Shown here piece by piece: positions 29,686 to 38,247 of a stretch of 64,000 nt of DNA (position 1 is the first letter of the stretch; every line of letters starts with the position of its first letter). Made by a program: the position numbers and the translations under genes. The stretch comes from Komagataeibacter melaceti (GTDB lineage Bacteria > Pseudomonadota > Alphaproteobacteria > Acetobacterales > Acetobacteraceae). The notes beneath the pieces are model-generated. The model was not told the origin of the DNA. It was given only the letters and a program-made list of their open reading frames with translations, and did no database searches. The stretch is from positions 1 through 64,000 of the forward strand of contig NZ_QUWV01000029.1 in NCBI RefSeq assembly GCF_003403295.1. The letters are read 5' to 3'.

Positions 29686-29958
29686 ATGTCACATAATTAC
29701 GCCACCCCGCTCACGCCCGAAAAACGGCTGGCGCGCGTCCTGTCGCGCATTCCGGGGGACTGGCCGCTTGCCATCGAGCGTCAGCCCGACCCCAGTGGCA
29801 CGCCGCGCTGGCGCGCGCGCCTGACCCCACCCGGACATGATGCACAGGAATGGACCCCGCCGCACGAAACCATGGTGGAAGCGCTGGAAGCCGCATGGCG
29901 TCACGCCCGCGCGCTGCTGAACGGCGGGACGGGCGGACATGATACAGTCAAGAATTAA
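29686..29958 (+). CDS. Small hypothetical protein
   Basis: A 90-residue cytosolic-looking protein with no signal or membrane segment. The ATG at 29686 has an AGGGAGA ribosome-binding site just upstream. The middle is Pro/Trp/Arg-rich (SGTPRWRARLTPPG, EWTPPHETM) and the C-terminal part is a short amphipathic helix (VEALEAAWRHARALL). I do not recognise a family. It stands alone between the divergent DUF2721 gene and the porin leader. Confidence 0.55.
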   Translation: MSHNYATPLTPEKRLARVLSRIPGDWPLAIERQPDPSGTPRWRARLTPPGHDAQEWTPPHETMVEALEAAWRHARALLNGGTGGHDTVKN

Positions 29959-30403
29959 GTCAATAAAATATAAACACAGGTTTGTGAGGTTTATGTCTGT
30001 ATTTCTGAAACCTGAAATTTGCTTCCAGCCACTTTTTATTGAACAAAGACAGGGATTCCGGCGCACACGATTGTTTGATGCATGCCCGGAAATGTTCTGA
30101 AACCAGACCGAACCAACCCCCAAACGCCGCCATCGTACCGTGATATCGTACGGAATCAGTCAGGAAATGCACACACGCCCCACCCGGGGCATGTTTGAAA
30201 GATTGCATGAAACCAAAGGAATTTTGGCCAGAAAATATATTTCCCTGACAGAAGGTTCGCCGCTTTCCAGCCTGTTGCGCAAGGAAGAATCCCTGAGCGA
30301 TGGTACATCACCCCGCCCCCGTCATGCCCCCGGCCGGGGGCGGGACAGCCCATTGACCGGCCCGGTTTTATACAACAGGAATGCTGGCAGGGAGTTTAAT
30401 ACT
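29959..30403 (+). other. Long non-coding leader region upstream of the porin gene
   Basis: This 445-base gap has no convincing gene. The first 100 bases are clearly A+T-rich compared with the surroundings and hold the inverted repeat CAGGTTT (29977-29983)/AAACCTG (30008-30014). The porin frame stays open back to 30140, but that part does not resemble an export signal and lacks a ribosome-binding site. A GC-rich hairpin at 30312-30344 lies just before the porin start. It probably holds the porin promoter and a structured 5' leader. Confidence 0.5.
30312..30344 (+). repeat. 10-base perfect inverted repeat in the porin leader
   Basis: CCCGCCCCCG at 30312-30321 pairs exactly with CGGGGGCGGG at 30335-30344 around a 13-base loop. 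The stem is all G-C and no T-run follows, so it is not a standard terminator. It ends about 45 bases before the porin ribosome-binding site and could control translation or mRNA stability. Confidence 0.6.
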
Positions 30404-32161
30404 ATGTCGGCTGGAAAATTGGCGCGTATTGGCGCGGTCGTTGTCATGGCAAGCGGTGGCGCGTCTTTTGCCTGCCCCGATGAGGCTTGGGCTGACGATT
30501 ACAGTGAACTCCTCGACATCCTGAAGGCAAAAGGCAGCCTGACGCAGGGTGAGTACAACGGCCTGCTGAGCCATCACATGCAGCATGTGCGCGCGGCGGC
30601 AACAGCCGCGCGGCCGCAGCAATATGTACCCGTGCAGCGCCACATGGCCGTGCCCGCCTCCACCCACGCCTCCATGCGCAGCGCCATGGGCCAGACCATC
30701 CAGCCGCCCGGCACCATCAATATCGGCGGCGGGATGGACCCCAACGACGTGCTGGCCCAGGCCCAGCAGGCGGCAGCCGATGCACAGGCCAGCGCGGCCT
30801 CGGCCGAATCCACATGGCTTGCCACCCAGCATGCCATGAACGGGTCCGACTTCGTGCGGGTCAACAAATACGTGCCCGGTGGCGGCCTGACCTTCAAGGC
30901 GGGGCCGATCGACATCAACCTGTCCGGCTTCATCAACGGGTTCTATACATTCAACAGCCCCGCCGGCGGCCATTACGTGGCGGGCGGCGTTTCAACCGGC
31001 AGCAGCGGTTTCGATTCCTCGGCGCTGCGTAACGGCCTGCTGCCCGCCGGCCTGATCCTGAAGCTCAAGACCACGCAGAACGGCATCGACCTTGCCGCCG
31101 TGATGGGCATGTATCCCGGCATCAACAACGCCAAGAACGGCGCGTTCAACGCCAATACCGGCGGCAGCCCGGTGGGGCTGGGAACGGCCGGTATCGATTT
31201 TCGTCAGGTTTACGTTACGGCGGGCAACAAGAAATGGGGCACGTTCAAGATCGGTCGTGACCTTGGCATCTTTGGTGGTGACGCCATTCTGGATGACGCG
31301 ACCCTGCTGAGTGTCGGTTCCACCGGCAGCAACGCAGCACCAGGCAATACCTCGCTCGGCCGTATCGGCGTTGGTTACGTATATGCCGACTGGATACCGC
31401 AGATTTCCTACCAGTCCCCCACCGTTGCGGGTTTCCAGGGCACGGTTGGCATTCTCCAGCCGCTAGATGAATTCGACTTCTCCGGCGCTGATGGCAATGG
31501 CAACGCCTATTCGGCAAGCTCCACCCAGCACAGCTCGCCCATGATCCAGGGCAAGGTGACATATGACTTCAAGGTTGGCGGGCTGAGCGCGCGCATCTGG
31601 GCCAGCTTCCTTGTCCAGCACCAGCAGGATCTGATGATCAGCAGGACAACGTCGGTCACAACCCAACTGCGCGAAGCCAACGGTGGCATTTACAATATGA
31701 CCACCAACAGTACTGCGGATGTTTCCGTCATTCCGGGTGAAAAACACGGCGTCATGGCGGAAGCGGGCGAAATCGGCACGAAGCTGACCTACGGCCCGGC
31801 CCAGTTCGTGGGCTATTACTACCGTGGCAGCGGGTTGGGTACGACCGGGCTGTTCTTTGATGGCGTAGCCAGCAATGGCCGCAAGCGCGCATCGGAAGGC
31901 TATTATGTCCAGATGATGTATAACTTCACCAAGCGCTTCAAGCTGGTCGGCAGTTATGGTGTCAGTAACCTGTATCAGGCGCCGGGCGAGGATGATCCCG
32001 ATCTGGTCCGCCGCAACCAGTCGGAAGTGGGTGCCGCCTATTACAAGATGACGGACTGGCTCAATCTGGTGGCGGAATACGCCCATACCAGTTCCGCAGC
32101 TCATGGGCCGTACAAGGAGAGCGACAACAGTGCCTCCGGCGGTATGATCCTGCTGTTCTGA
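30404..32161 (+). CDS. Outer-membrane porin
   Basis: A 585-residue exported beta-barrel protein. The signal peptide runs from MSAGKLARIG to about AWA-DD (residue 28). The first mature part (DYSELLDILKAKGSLTQGEY) is a short helical element seen in several alphaproteobacterial porins. An Ala/Gln-rich, probably coiled-coil segment follows near residues 110-140 (AQAQQAAADAQASAASAE). The remainder has alternating amphipathic strands rich in Gly, Tyr and Asn and ends in a terminal Phe (GGMILLF), as expected for Bam recognition. ATG 30404 has AGGGAG nine bases upstream. A strong terminator follows. Confidence 0.85.
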   Translation: MSAGKLARIGAVVVMASGGASFACPDEAWADDYSELLDILKAKGSLTQGEYNGLLSHHMQHVRAAATAARPQQYVPVQRHMAVPASTHASMRSAMGQTIQPPGTINIGGGMDPNDVLAQAQQAAADAQASAASAESTWLATQHAMNGSDFVRVNKYVPGGGLTFKAGPIDINLSGFINGFYTFNSPAGGHYVAGGVSTGSSGFDSSALRNGLLPAGLILKLKTTQNGIDLAAVMGMYPGINNAKNGAFNANTGGSPVGLGTAGIDFRQVYVTAGNKKWGTFKIGRDLGIFGGDAILDDATLLSVGSTGSNAAPGNTSLGRIGVGYVYADWIPQISYQSPTVAGFQGTVGILQPLDEFDFSGADGNGNAYSASSTQHSSPMIQGKVTYDFKVGGLSARIWASFLVQHQQDLMISRTTSVTTQLREANGGIYNMTTNSTADVSVIPGEKHGVMAEAGEIGTKLTYGPAQFVGYYYRGSGLGTTGLFFDGVASNGRKRASEGYYVQMMYNFTKRFKLVGSYGVSNLYQAPGEDDPDLVRRNQSEVGAAYYKMTDWLNLVAEYAHTSSAAHGPYKESDNSASGGMILLF

Positions 32162-32175
32162 TCGCATAACCTGTT

Positions 32176-32226
32176 GGAAACCGGGGCATACCGGCATAGG
32201 CTGTGCCCGGTTTCCTGTTCTTTTTT
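32176..32226 (+). terminator. Rho-independent terminator after the porin gene
   Basis: GGAAACCGGG at 32176-32185 pairs with CCCGGTTTCC at 32206-32215. The stem is followed by TGTTC and a run of six T. Confidence 0.88.
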
Positions 32227-32262
32227 GTAAAAAAGAACCAAAAAACTTCTGTCGTTTTTTAT

Positions 32263-33924
32263 TTACGGCTTACCCGCCGCATACAGCCCTATCGTCAGGT
32301 ATTTGCCTGTCGAATAGTTCAGCCCCGTCTGTTGCCCCAGTTCACGGATTTCCAGGCCATCATGCTGCGCACGGGCAGTGAAGGTTTCCAGATCGCGCGT
32401 GCCTACCAGCGCCAGACCACATTTCTGGTCCTGTTGCAGGAAATCGGCGGCAGCATCGGGGCCAATCAGCCGTGTCGTCTCCCCCAGCAGAAAGACCAGG
32501 CTGGGTTCAGAATTCGATGTCGAGGCCACAACCGTATTGCGGGCGCAGGGCCGGTGCGCATCCACCAGTGCTGCAAGGCGCGGGCTCAGCCATATGGTCT
32601 GCAGGCGCGGGATCACGGTGGAAAACAGGCCAACATGGATGATGACGGCAGCAGCAATCGCAGCCATGGCGGCATACAGCGCATCCCGGTGCAGGATAAG
32701 GTAGCCCGACAGCACCAGCAGCGGCAGCGCGCCAATGGGAATGAGCAACGCGGCGGGAGACAGCACGCCTTCCATCCGCCACAGCAGCACAGGCCCGGCA
32801 AAGGCCAGAACGGACCCCAGCGTAAACCAGATCAGCCCATAGGCCGCCAGCAGCCCACGGGCCCATAGCGCCCGAGGCCATTCCCACTGGCCGGAAAAGG
32901 AAACGATCGCCGCAGCCGTCAGGATGGCAATGGCCGGATAGGTCGGCAGCACGTAATGCGGCAGCTTGGTCGCAATGGCCTCGAACACCAGCCAGTGCGG
33001 GATGATCCAGCACAGCAGGTAACGTACATGCGGCTCAAACCGACGTGCCCATATGAAAGGCAGGCTCATGGCCGCGAAAATTGATCCCGGCCAGAATGCA
33101 ATGGCAAAGACCGCCAGATGGTAGCCCGGCGGCAGGCCGTGCGTTTCCTGCCCACTGGCCACCTTGCCCAGAAAATTGTGCCCGACGGCGCGTGAAAAGA
33201 AATCCCCATGGCTGATCACGCCAATCGCAATGCACCATGGCAACACGATTGCCAGCATGAGCAGCCAGCCCCATGCCGGGCGCAGGCGATGCCACCAGTC
33301 GATCCGCCTTTCCACCAGTGCCAGGGCCAGCGGTGTGCCAAAACCGGGCACAAGCACCACCGGTCCCTTGAGCATCAGCCCACAGCCCAGCGCGGTCCAG
33401 TATAAAAGTGCCGCCGCCAGCGGTGTTGCGAGATCACGCTCCCGGTCCAGATAGGCGCGCAGCAGGCCGCACTGCACCAGCAGCACACTCAGCAGCAGGG
33501 TGGTATCAATGGTGGCCATCCGCCCTTCCGCCGTCATCAGCACCGATACGGCCAGCAGGGCGGCGGCCAGCAGGCCACAGGTGGGGCCGAACAGGGCCGC
33601 ACCGATCCAGGCAGTCAGGACAGCGGCAGCCGTGACCGCCAGCAGTGATGGAATACGATAGGGCCAGACGGCGTGGCTGTCCTCCATGCCGGTCAGGCGG
33701 ACGGCAGCGGCCTCCAGCCAGTATATGCCAGCGGGCTGCAGGTAGCGGGGCTGGTCGAGAAACCGGACATCGACATAGTTGCCGCTGTGCAGCATCTGGG
33801 CCGTGGCTTCCATATAGCGCGGTTCATCACGGTCCAGTGGCGGCATGGCCGCGCGCCCCGGCAGAAACAGCACAAACACGGACAGCGCCACCAGAATATA
33901 GTGGCGCAGTGTCAGACGTGTCAT
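32263..33924 (-). CDS. GT39/ArnT-like glycosyltransferase, polytopic membrane protein
   Basis: A 553-residue protein with about 12 predicted membrane helices. The first periplasmic loop has PPLDRDEPRYMEA, the acidic DE motif that marks the PMT/ArnT (GT39/GT83) C-type transferases, and FLDQPRYLQPAG downstream. These enzymes move a sugar from a polyprenyl-phosphate carrier to lipid A or another periplasmic acceptor. It lies 12 bases after a GT2 gene that could make the polyprenyl-phosphate sugar, so the pair can work in sequence. ATG 33924 has AAGGGA eight bases upstream. It is the last gene of the F0 operon transcript if the whole block is co-transcribed. Confidence 0.85.
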   Translation of the reverse strand: MTRLTLRHYILVALSVFVLFLPGRAAMPPLDRDEPRYMEATAQMLHSGNYVDVRFLDQPRYLQPAGIYWLEAAAVRLTGMEDSHAVWPYRIPSLLAVTAAAVLTAWIGAALFGPTCGLLAAALLAVSVLMTAEGRMATIDTTLLLSVLLVQCGLLRAYLDRERDLATPLAAALLYWTALGCGLMLKGPVVLVPGFGTPLALALVERRIDWWHRLRPAWGWLLMLAIVLPWCIAIGVISHGDFFSRAVGHNFLGKVASGQETHGLPPGYHLAVFAIAFWPGSIFAAMSLPFIWARRFEPHVRYLLCWIIPHWLVFEAIATKLPHYVLPTYPAIAILTAAAIVSFSGQWEWPRALWARGLLAAYGLIWFTLGSVLAFAGPVLLWRMEGVLSPAALLIPIGALPLLVLSGYLILHRDALYAAMAAIAAAVIIHVGLFSTVIPRLQTIWLSPRLAALVDAHRPCARNTVVASTSNSEPSLVFLLGETTRLIGPDAAADFLQQDQKCGLALVGTRDLETFTARAQHDGLEIRELGQQTGLNYSTGKYLTIGLYAAGKP

Positions 33925-33936
33925 GGCACGGTCCCT

Positions 33937-34713
33937 TCAGCGTTCGGTAACGCGTTTCGGTATCCTGGCGCGGCTGTTCAGCCACATTACGCCCAATATA
34001 TCCCGGATGCCGACCAGCGCCCGGTTGAAGTTGGTGTATTTTGAAGATCCATGCAGCCGGTTGCGGTGGTGAACCGGCATGCAGACCAGCGGCACGCCGC
34101 GCCGCCCCATAAGCGAGGGCAGGAAACGGTGCAGCCCCTCGAACTGCGGCAGGCAGAGGAAATCTTCCCGGCGGAATGCCTTGAGCGAGGCCCCGGTATC
34201 CGGGCAGCCATCATCCAGCAGGCGGCGCCGCAGGCCATTGGCAAAGCGCGAGGCCAGCCTGCGGGAAATATTGTCCTGCCGTTTGGTCCGCACCCCCACG
34301 ACCAGCGGTGCGCGACCACTGGCAGAACGGCACAGTCCCAGCATCGGGGCAAAATCGACCGGGTTGTCCTGTCCATCCCCATCAAGGGTGATGACCCATT
34401 CCCCACGCGCGGCCGCGATGCCGGTGCGCAGGCCAGCGGATTTACCGCAGGCCCGGTCATGGCTGATAATACGCAGGTCCGGCAGGATGCCGTCCTGCCT
34501 TACGGCCTCAAGGGCCGCGACGGTGCCATCAGTGCTGCCATCATCCACAAACAGGACTTCGGCAGCAGGCAGATCGGCAAGGGAAGCCGCTATTTCCTGG
34601 CACAGCGGGCGGATATTGTCCCGCTCATCCAGTACAACTGCGATAATGGAAACAACGGGGCGATCATCCGCCCCGTTACCCGTTTCCTGTATTGCGGCCT
34701 TGGGCAAGGGCAA
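33937..34713 (-). CDS. GT2 glycosyltransferase (DPM1/ArnC-like), begins right after the atpF stop
   Basis: A 258-residue GT-A glycosyltransferase: VSIIAVVLDERDN at the start, DDGSTDGT, then TLDGDGQDNP with the metal-binding Asp residues. It resembles polyprenyl-phosphate sugar synthases but lacks a long C-terminal membrane region. The only plausible starts are TTG at 34713 or 34707, because the conserved domain begins about 19 codons later and no ATG or GTG lies in between. The TTG at 34713 follows the atpF TGA directly and in the same frame, and no ribosome-binding site is seen, so translation probably depends on atpF (coupling or stop-codon readthrough). Confidence 0.83.
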   Translation of the reverse strand: MPLPKAAIQETGNGADDRPVVSIIAVVLDERDNIRPLCQEIAASLADLPAAEVLFVDDGSTDGTVAALEAVRQDGILPDLRIISHDRACGKSAGLRTGIAAARGEWVITLDGDGQDNPVDFAPMLGLCRSASGRAPLVVGVRTKRQDNISRRLASRFANGLRRRLLDDGCPDTGASLKAFRREDFLCLPQFEGLHRFLPSLMGRRGVPLVCMPVHHRNRLHGSSKYTNFNRALVGIRDILGVMWLNSRARIPKRVTER

Positions 34714-35208
34714 TCAGGCAGCGCGCTGGGAAAGGGAGGCGGGCAGATCACTGATCGAGCGGTCGATAATCTTGCCATCCGCATCGGCCCCGAGGCTGGC
34801 GGCCAGTGTTTCCTGCGTTGCCTGAATGGCGATTTCAATCGCCGCTTCACGCACTTCACGCAGCGCCGAACGCTCGGCCGATGCAATGCGGTCCTTGGCC
34901 ATCTGCTCGCGGCGGGCGGCAATGTCCTCGGCGTTCTTGCGGGCCTGTTCCGCAATGATGGCGGCTTCACGCAGGGAGTGTTCGACCAGTTCCTTGGCTT
35001 CGGCCAGAGCCGCTTCCCGGTCACGCGTGGCGTCCTCGAGCATCTGCTCGGCTTCGCGGCGCAGGCGCGCGGCTTCGTCAAGTTCGGCCCGGATGCGTTC
35101 CGCCCGCCCGTCCAGCGCGCTCACCAGGGGTTTCCACAGTGAACGTCCGAACAGGACAAAAAACAGGACAAAGGCAACAGCCGACCAGAAGCGGGGATCA
35201 TGAAACAT
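34714..35208 (-). CDS. atpF: ATP synthase F0 subunit b
   Basis: Peripheral-stalk subunit of the F1F0 ATP synthase. The 164-residue protein has one N-terminal membrane helix (about residues 7-25) followed by a long charged, Ala/Arg/Glu-rich helix that forms the stalk dimer with b'. It is last of the five F0 genes atpI-B-E-F'-F. The F1 genes are not in this window, as is usual in alphaproteobacteria. The TGA stop is immediately followed, in frame, by the GT2 reading frame. Confidence 0.93.
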   Translation of the reverse strand: MFHDPRFWSAVAFVLFFVLFGRSLWKPLVSALDGRAERIRAELDEAARLRREAEQMLEDATRDREAALAEAKELVEHSLREAAIIAEQARKNAEDIAARREQMAKDRIASAERSALREVREAAIEIAIQATQETLAASLGADADGKIIDRSISDLPASLSQRAA

Positions 35209-35238
35209 GATTATGACCTGTCTGTCTTGGGCAGCGGG

Positions 35239-35853
35239 TCAGAGACCACGTGCTGCCGCAGCAGAACCGACCTTTGCCGTCACGAAATCGGCCGGGGCGG
35301 CAATGCCGGATAACTGATGGATCAGCGTTTCCGCCGTATTTGTGGAAATTTCACGCACCGAGGCTAGGGCCTGGTCGCGCGCCTGTGAGACGCGGGCCTC
35401 GGCATCACGGATTTCCGTGGCCAGACGGGTGTTCATTTCCTCGGTCTGCCGGGCGGCGGCGATACGCGCCTCCTCAACAACCTTGTCCACATTGGCCTGT
35501 GCCTCGGCCATGGCGTTGTGCCGTGCCGTATGCAGTTCAGCCACTGCTTCATCCGCGCGGGTCTTCGCCTTGTGCGCGATCTCCAGATCCGTCTCGATCG
35601 TCTGGCGACGCTGGGACAGGACCTTTTCCACCTTCGGCAGCGCCGAGCGGCTGAGCAGGAGATAGAGCACCAGGAAAATGCCAGCGCCCCATATCACCTG
35701 GCCGATGACATAGGGATTGCCGAAATCAAGCTGGGGCATGCCCTCGGCGCGCGCGCCAGGGGCAACCATGGCCATCAGCGGCAGAGCCAACGCGGACGGG
35801 ACCACAACGGTCCTCGCCCTTCGGATGTTGTCATACATCACGGCGCGCGCCAT
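35239..35853 (-). CDS. atpF': ATP synthase F0 subunit b'
   Basis: Second, non-identical b subunit found in photosynthetic and alphaproteobacterial ATP synthases. Of 204 residues, about the first 35 resemble a signal peptide (ARTVVVPSALALPLMAMVAPGARAEG), a feature seen in related b' proteins. The true membrane helix follows (YVIGQVIWGAGIFLVLYLLL), then the charged stalk helix. An in-frame ATG at codon 6 is an alternative start. It lies 16 bases after atpE and 30 before atpF. Confidence 0.9.
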   Translation of the reverse strand: MARAVMYDNIRRARTVVVPSALALPLMAMVAPGARAEGMPQLDFGNPYVIGQVIWGAGIFLVLYLLLSRSALPKVEKVLSQRRQTIETDLEIAHKAKTRADEAVAELHTARHNAMAEAQANVDKVVEEARIAAARQTEEMNTRLATEIRDAEARVSQARDQALASVREISTNTAETLIHQLSGIAAPADFVTAKVGSAAAARGL

Positions 35854-35869
35854 GTTCGCCTCCAGCGTA

Positions 35870-36094
35870 TCAGACGAAGAGGATCAGGAACGCGATCAGC
35901 AGCGCATACAGGGCCACGGCTTCCGTCAGGGCGAAGCCCAGCATGCCAAGACCGAACACGTGCGGGCGCGCGGACGGGTTGCGCGCGATGCTGCTTACCA
36001 GCGTGGAGAAGATGTTACCCAGGCCAATGCCAACGCCAGCGAGGGCGATAACGGCGATACCGGCACCAATTTCACGGGCTGCTGCGATATCCAT
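35870..36094 (-). CDS. atpE: ATP synthase F0 subunit c
   Basis: Proteolipid of the rotor ring, 74 residues forming a helical hairpin. The polar loop is ARNPSARP. The proton-carrying Glu lies in helix 2 at [12 protein letters not shown] (about residue 58). No Na+-binding pattern is evident, so it is most likely a proton-driven ring. It lies 60 bases after atpB. Confidence 0.96.
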   Translation of the reverse strand: MDIAAAREIGAGIAVIALAGVGIGLGNIFSTLVSSIARNPSARPHVFGLGMLGFALTEAVALYALLIAFLILFV

Positions 36095-36154
36095 GTCTTT
36101 TTTTCCTTGTTTCAGACGTTCTGGATTGAAGCGATGGAAGCGGGGGACGACCCT

Positions 36155-36904
36155 TTAGTGGGCCACCGCCTCCCTCAGATAGATGCAGGTAAGGATGGCA
36201 AACACGTATGCCTGCAACGCACCCACCAGCAATTCGAGTGCCATCAGCGCGATATTGATGACCACGGGACCAACGGCGATGATGTCACCGAAGAAGCCCA
36301 GACCGGCCAGCATGATCGTGAAGGCGGCAAACATGTCGAACATCACGTGACCGGCGACCATGTTGGCAAACAGACGGATCGACAGGCTCACGGGACGCGA
36401 AAGAAAGGAAAGGATCTCGATCGGGATCAGCAGCGGGGCCAGCGCCTTGGGGGCACCGGCGGGCATGAAGTGGGCGAAGAAGCGCGCACCCTGCACCTTG
36501 AGCGACACGATGATCGAGAGGCAGAACACCATCAGCGCCAGCGCCAGCGTTACGGCGATATGGCTGGTGAAGGCGAAGGAGAAAGGCAGAAGGCCAAGAT
36601 AGTTACCGGCCAGGATGAAGAAGAACAGCGTGAACACGAAGGGGAAGAAGGCCCGCCCCTCGGGGCCGATCGTGTCCACCGCCATGTTGTGGATGAAATC
36701 GTAGCAGATTTCGGCCGCGGCCTGGAGCCGGCCCGGCACCACGGCGGCGGGGCGCATACCCACATAAAGGAACGCCAGAACAAGAATGGCGGCGACAATC
36801 ATCATCATGGGAGACTGGCTGAACCGCAGGGATTCGCCAATTACCCCCATAACGGGGTGGAGCTCGAACTGACCGAGCGCGTCGATGGATGATCCGGCCG
36901 CCAA
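36155..36904 (-). CDS. atpB: ATP synthase F0 subunit a
   Basis: Stator subunit that forms the two proton half-channels. The 249-residue protein has about five to six membrane helices. The essential Arg lies in SLSIRLFANMVAGH (about residue 177-180), and ELLVGALQAYVFAIL near the C terminus is the second signature. It starts at ATG 36904, 12 bases after the atpI stop. Confidence 0.96.
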   Translation of the reverse strand: MAAGSSIDALGQFELHPVMGVIGESLRFSQSPMMMIVAAILVLAFLYVGMRPAAVVPGRLQAAAEICYDFIHNMAVDTIGPEGRAFFPFVFTLFFFILAGNYLGLLPFSFAFTSHIAVTLALALMVFCLSIIVSLKVQGARFFAHFMPAGAPKALAPLLIPIEILSFLSRPVSLSIRLFANMVAGHVMFDMFAAFTIMLAGLGFFGDIIAVGPVVINIALMALELLVGALQAYVFAILTCIYLREAVAH

Positions 36905-36916
36905 CTTCGTTCTTCC

Positions 36917-37258
36917 CTATATCCGTCCCGAACCGTTATCCGGCCCGTTTGCCTCAGCGTTCATGGCCTCGGGCCTGACAAGACGCCAGACATTCAGCAC
37001 ACCTGCCACACCACCAAGCAGCGAGAACAGGATCAGGAACCACGGGCGGGCATGAAGCCAGTGGTCAAGCCCCCAGCCCATGGCAACCCCGACCACAAGA
37101 GCCGACACAAGTTCCGTTCCCGCCCTGAGAACAAGGCCAAGATCGGACATTCCCCCCCCTGCGGGACGTTGGGCGGCGGCACGAGGCTCGATGCGCTCGC
37201 GGGCTGCTTTCAGTCGCCGGTCGAAGGATTCGCCGGATGGATCGGTATCCTTATCCAC
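36917..37258 (-). CDS. atpI: AtpI/AtpZ-type ATP synthase accessory protein
   Basis: A 113-residue protein with a charged N-terminal third and two membrane helices: LVSALVVGVAMGWGLDHWL and FLILFSLLGGVAGVLNV. AtpI helps assemble the c-ring. The start is GTG at 37258: GGGAGG is placed about 8 bases ahead of it, while the upstream ATG at 37333 would add 25 residues without a ribosome-binding site and cover the promoter. It is the first gene of the F0 operon. Confidence 0.88.
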   Translation of the reverse strand: MDKDTDPSGESFDRRLKAARERIEPRAAAQRPAGGGMSDLGLVLRAGTELVSALVVGVAMGWGLDHWLHARPWFLILFSLLGGVAGVLNVWRLVRPEAMNAEANGPDNGSGRI

Positions 37259-37286
37259 GTCTCGCACCTCCCAAGGGTGCAGGCGG

Positions 37287-37315
37287 TAGCTAACGATGCT
37301 GCAATAACCTGTCAA
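37287..37315 (-). promoter_or_regulatory. Likely sigma-70-type promoter of the F0 operon
   Basis: On the minus strand, a consensus -35 TTGACA (37315-37310) is followed after 17 bases by TAGCTA (37292-37287). This sets transcription start near 37280, about 22 bases before the atpI start codon. The -35 is perfect and the -10 moderate. Confidence 0.6.
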
Positions 37316-37381
37316 GCAATGCCCACCAAACAAACGCCTTATTCAGGCATCTTTTTTGCCGGGCCTGCGTTTGCCGCCCCG

Positions 37382-38152
37382 TTATTCCGCCTGGGAGCTA
37401 CCGGGAATGACATCATAACCCGCACTGCCGGGGAACGCGCCGGGAGGCGGGGCATCGGCCGGTTCGATATGGATGGCCTGGTTGACATCCGGGCCTATCT
37501 CACGCGCGTTGATGGCGGTTCCCCGCTCGCCCGTGACGCCGGTGCCGATGGCATGCAGCGAAGCCCCCGGCTTGAGCCACGCGGCCAGCCGCACGGCATT
37601 GGCGTCACCCACGTAAACAACGCTGTGATCCTTCATTATAACACCCACGACCTTGCCCTGTATACCATACAAAGGAGCAAGAACCGTGCCGTCGACCGGG
37701 ACATCCGGGCCGATGCTGGGTGAATCAAAGGGCACATTCCCCGTGGCGGGGCGCACGTCGGCAATGCGCATCCCCCGCGGGCCGGACACGGCATAGGCAC
37801 GCACGATGGGCAGGTTCACCCCCTTCAGGCCATGGACACTGACCTGCTCCCCGGCATGGACGATGGCGGGCAGGTTCTCGCCCAGTTCATGCAGGCACAT
37901 GACCTGCGTGCCGTCCGCCAGCAGCATGCCGGACACCTGGCCCGCGGGCGTGAGGATATATTGCACGAGCTGGCCGGTTGTGACCGGCAGCGGCGCGATA
38001 TCGAACACCAGCGCGGGCTGCGCGGGTGCTGGAGCAGTGGATTCGGGCCGTGGGGCATGCTTGCCCGCGGCATGGGCATTACCCGCCCCCAGGCAACCCG
38101 CAAGAAGCACGCCCGCAAGAAGGCGGCACGAGGAACGTCGATGAATGGCCAT
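37382..38152 (-). CDS. Exported protein with two similar beta-rich modules, function unknown
   Basis: A 256-residue protein with a signal peptide. [10 protein letters not shown] (Cys at residue 20) looks like a lipobox, although AHA-AG at 28 could be a signal peptidase I site. After a Pro/Ala linker, two modules resemble each other: residues 58-122 ([20 protein letters not shown]...) and 153-218 ([20 protein letters not shown]...). Both follow a G-x-V...G-x-V-x-G...D...L...G pattern, suggesting an internal duplication of an OB-like or small beta-barrel fold. I do not recognise the family. It is convergent to nothing and lies 95 bases after purH on the same strand. Confidence 0.7.
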   Translation of the reverse strand: MAIHRRSSCRLLAGVLLAGCLGAGNAHAAGKHAPRPESTAPAPAQPALVFDIAPLPVTTGQLVQYILTPAGQVSGMLLADGTQVMCLHELGENLPAIVHAGEQVSVHGLKGVNLPIVRAYAVSGPRGMRIADVRPATGNVPFDSPSIGPDVPVDGTVLAPLYGIQGKVVGVIMKDHSVVYVGDANAVRLAAWLKPGASLHAIGTGVTGERGTAINAREIGPDVNQAIHIEPADAPPPGAFPGSAGYDVIPGSSQAE

Positions 38153-38247
38153 GCAGATACCCGTCTCTCATCAGTCTCGCCCGGCATCGGGCCGGGCGTG
38201 CTATCTCATTCCATCCCCCGCGCGCAGGCAAGGGATGTGTGTTCGGA

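Noticed and set aside
30140-30403. Longer porin start
   Set aside because: The extra 88 residues are not an export signal, whereas ATG 30404 begins a clear signal peptide behind AGGGAG.
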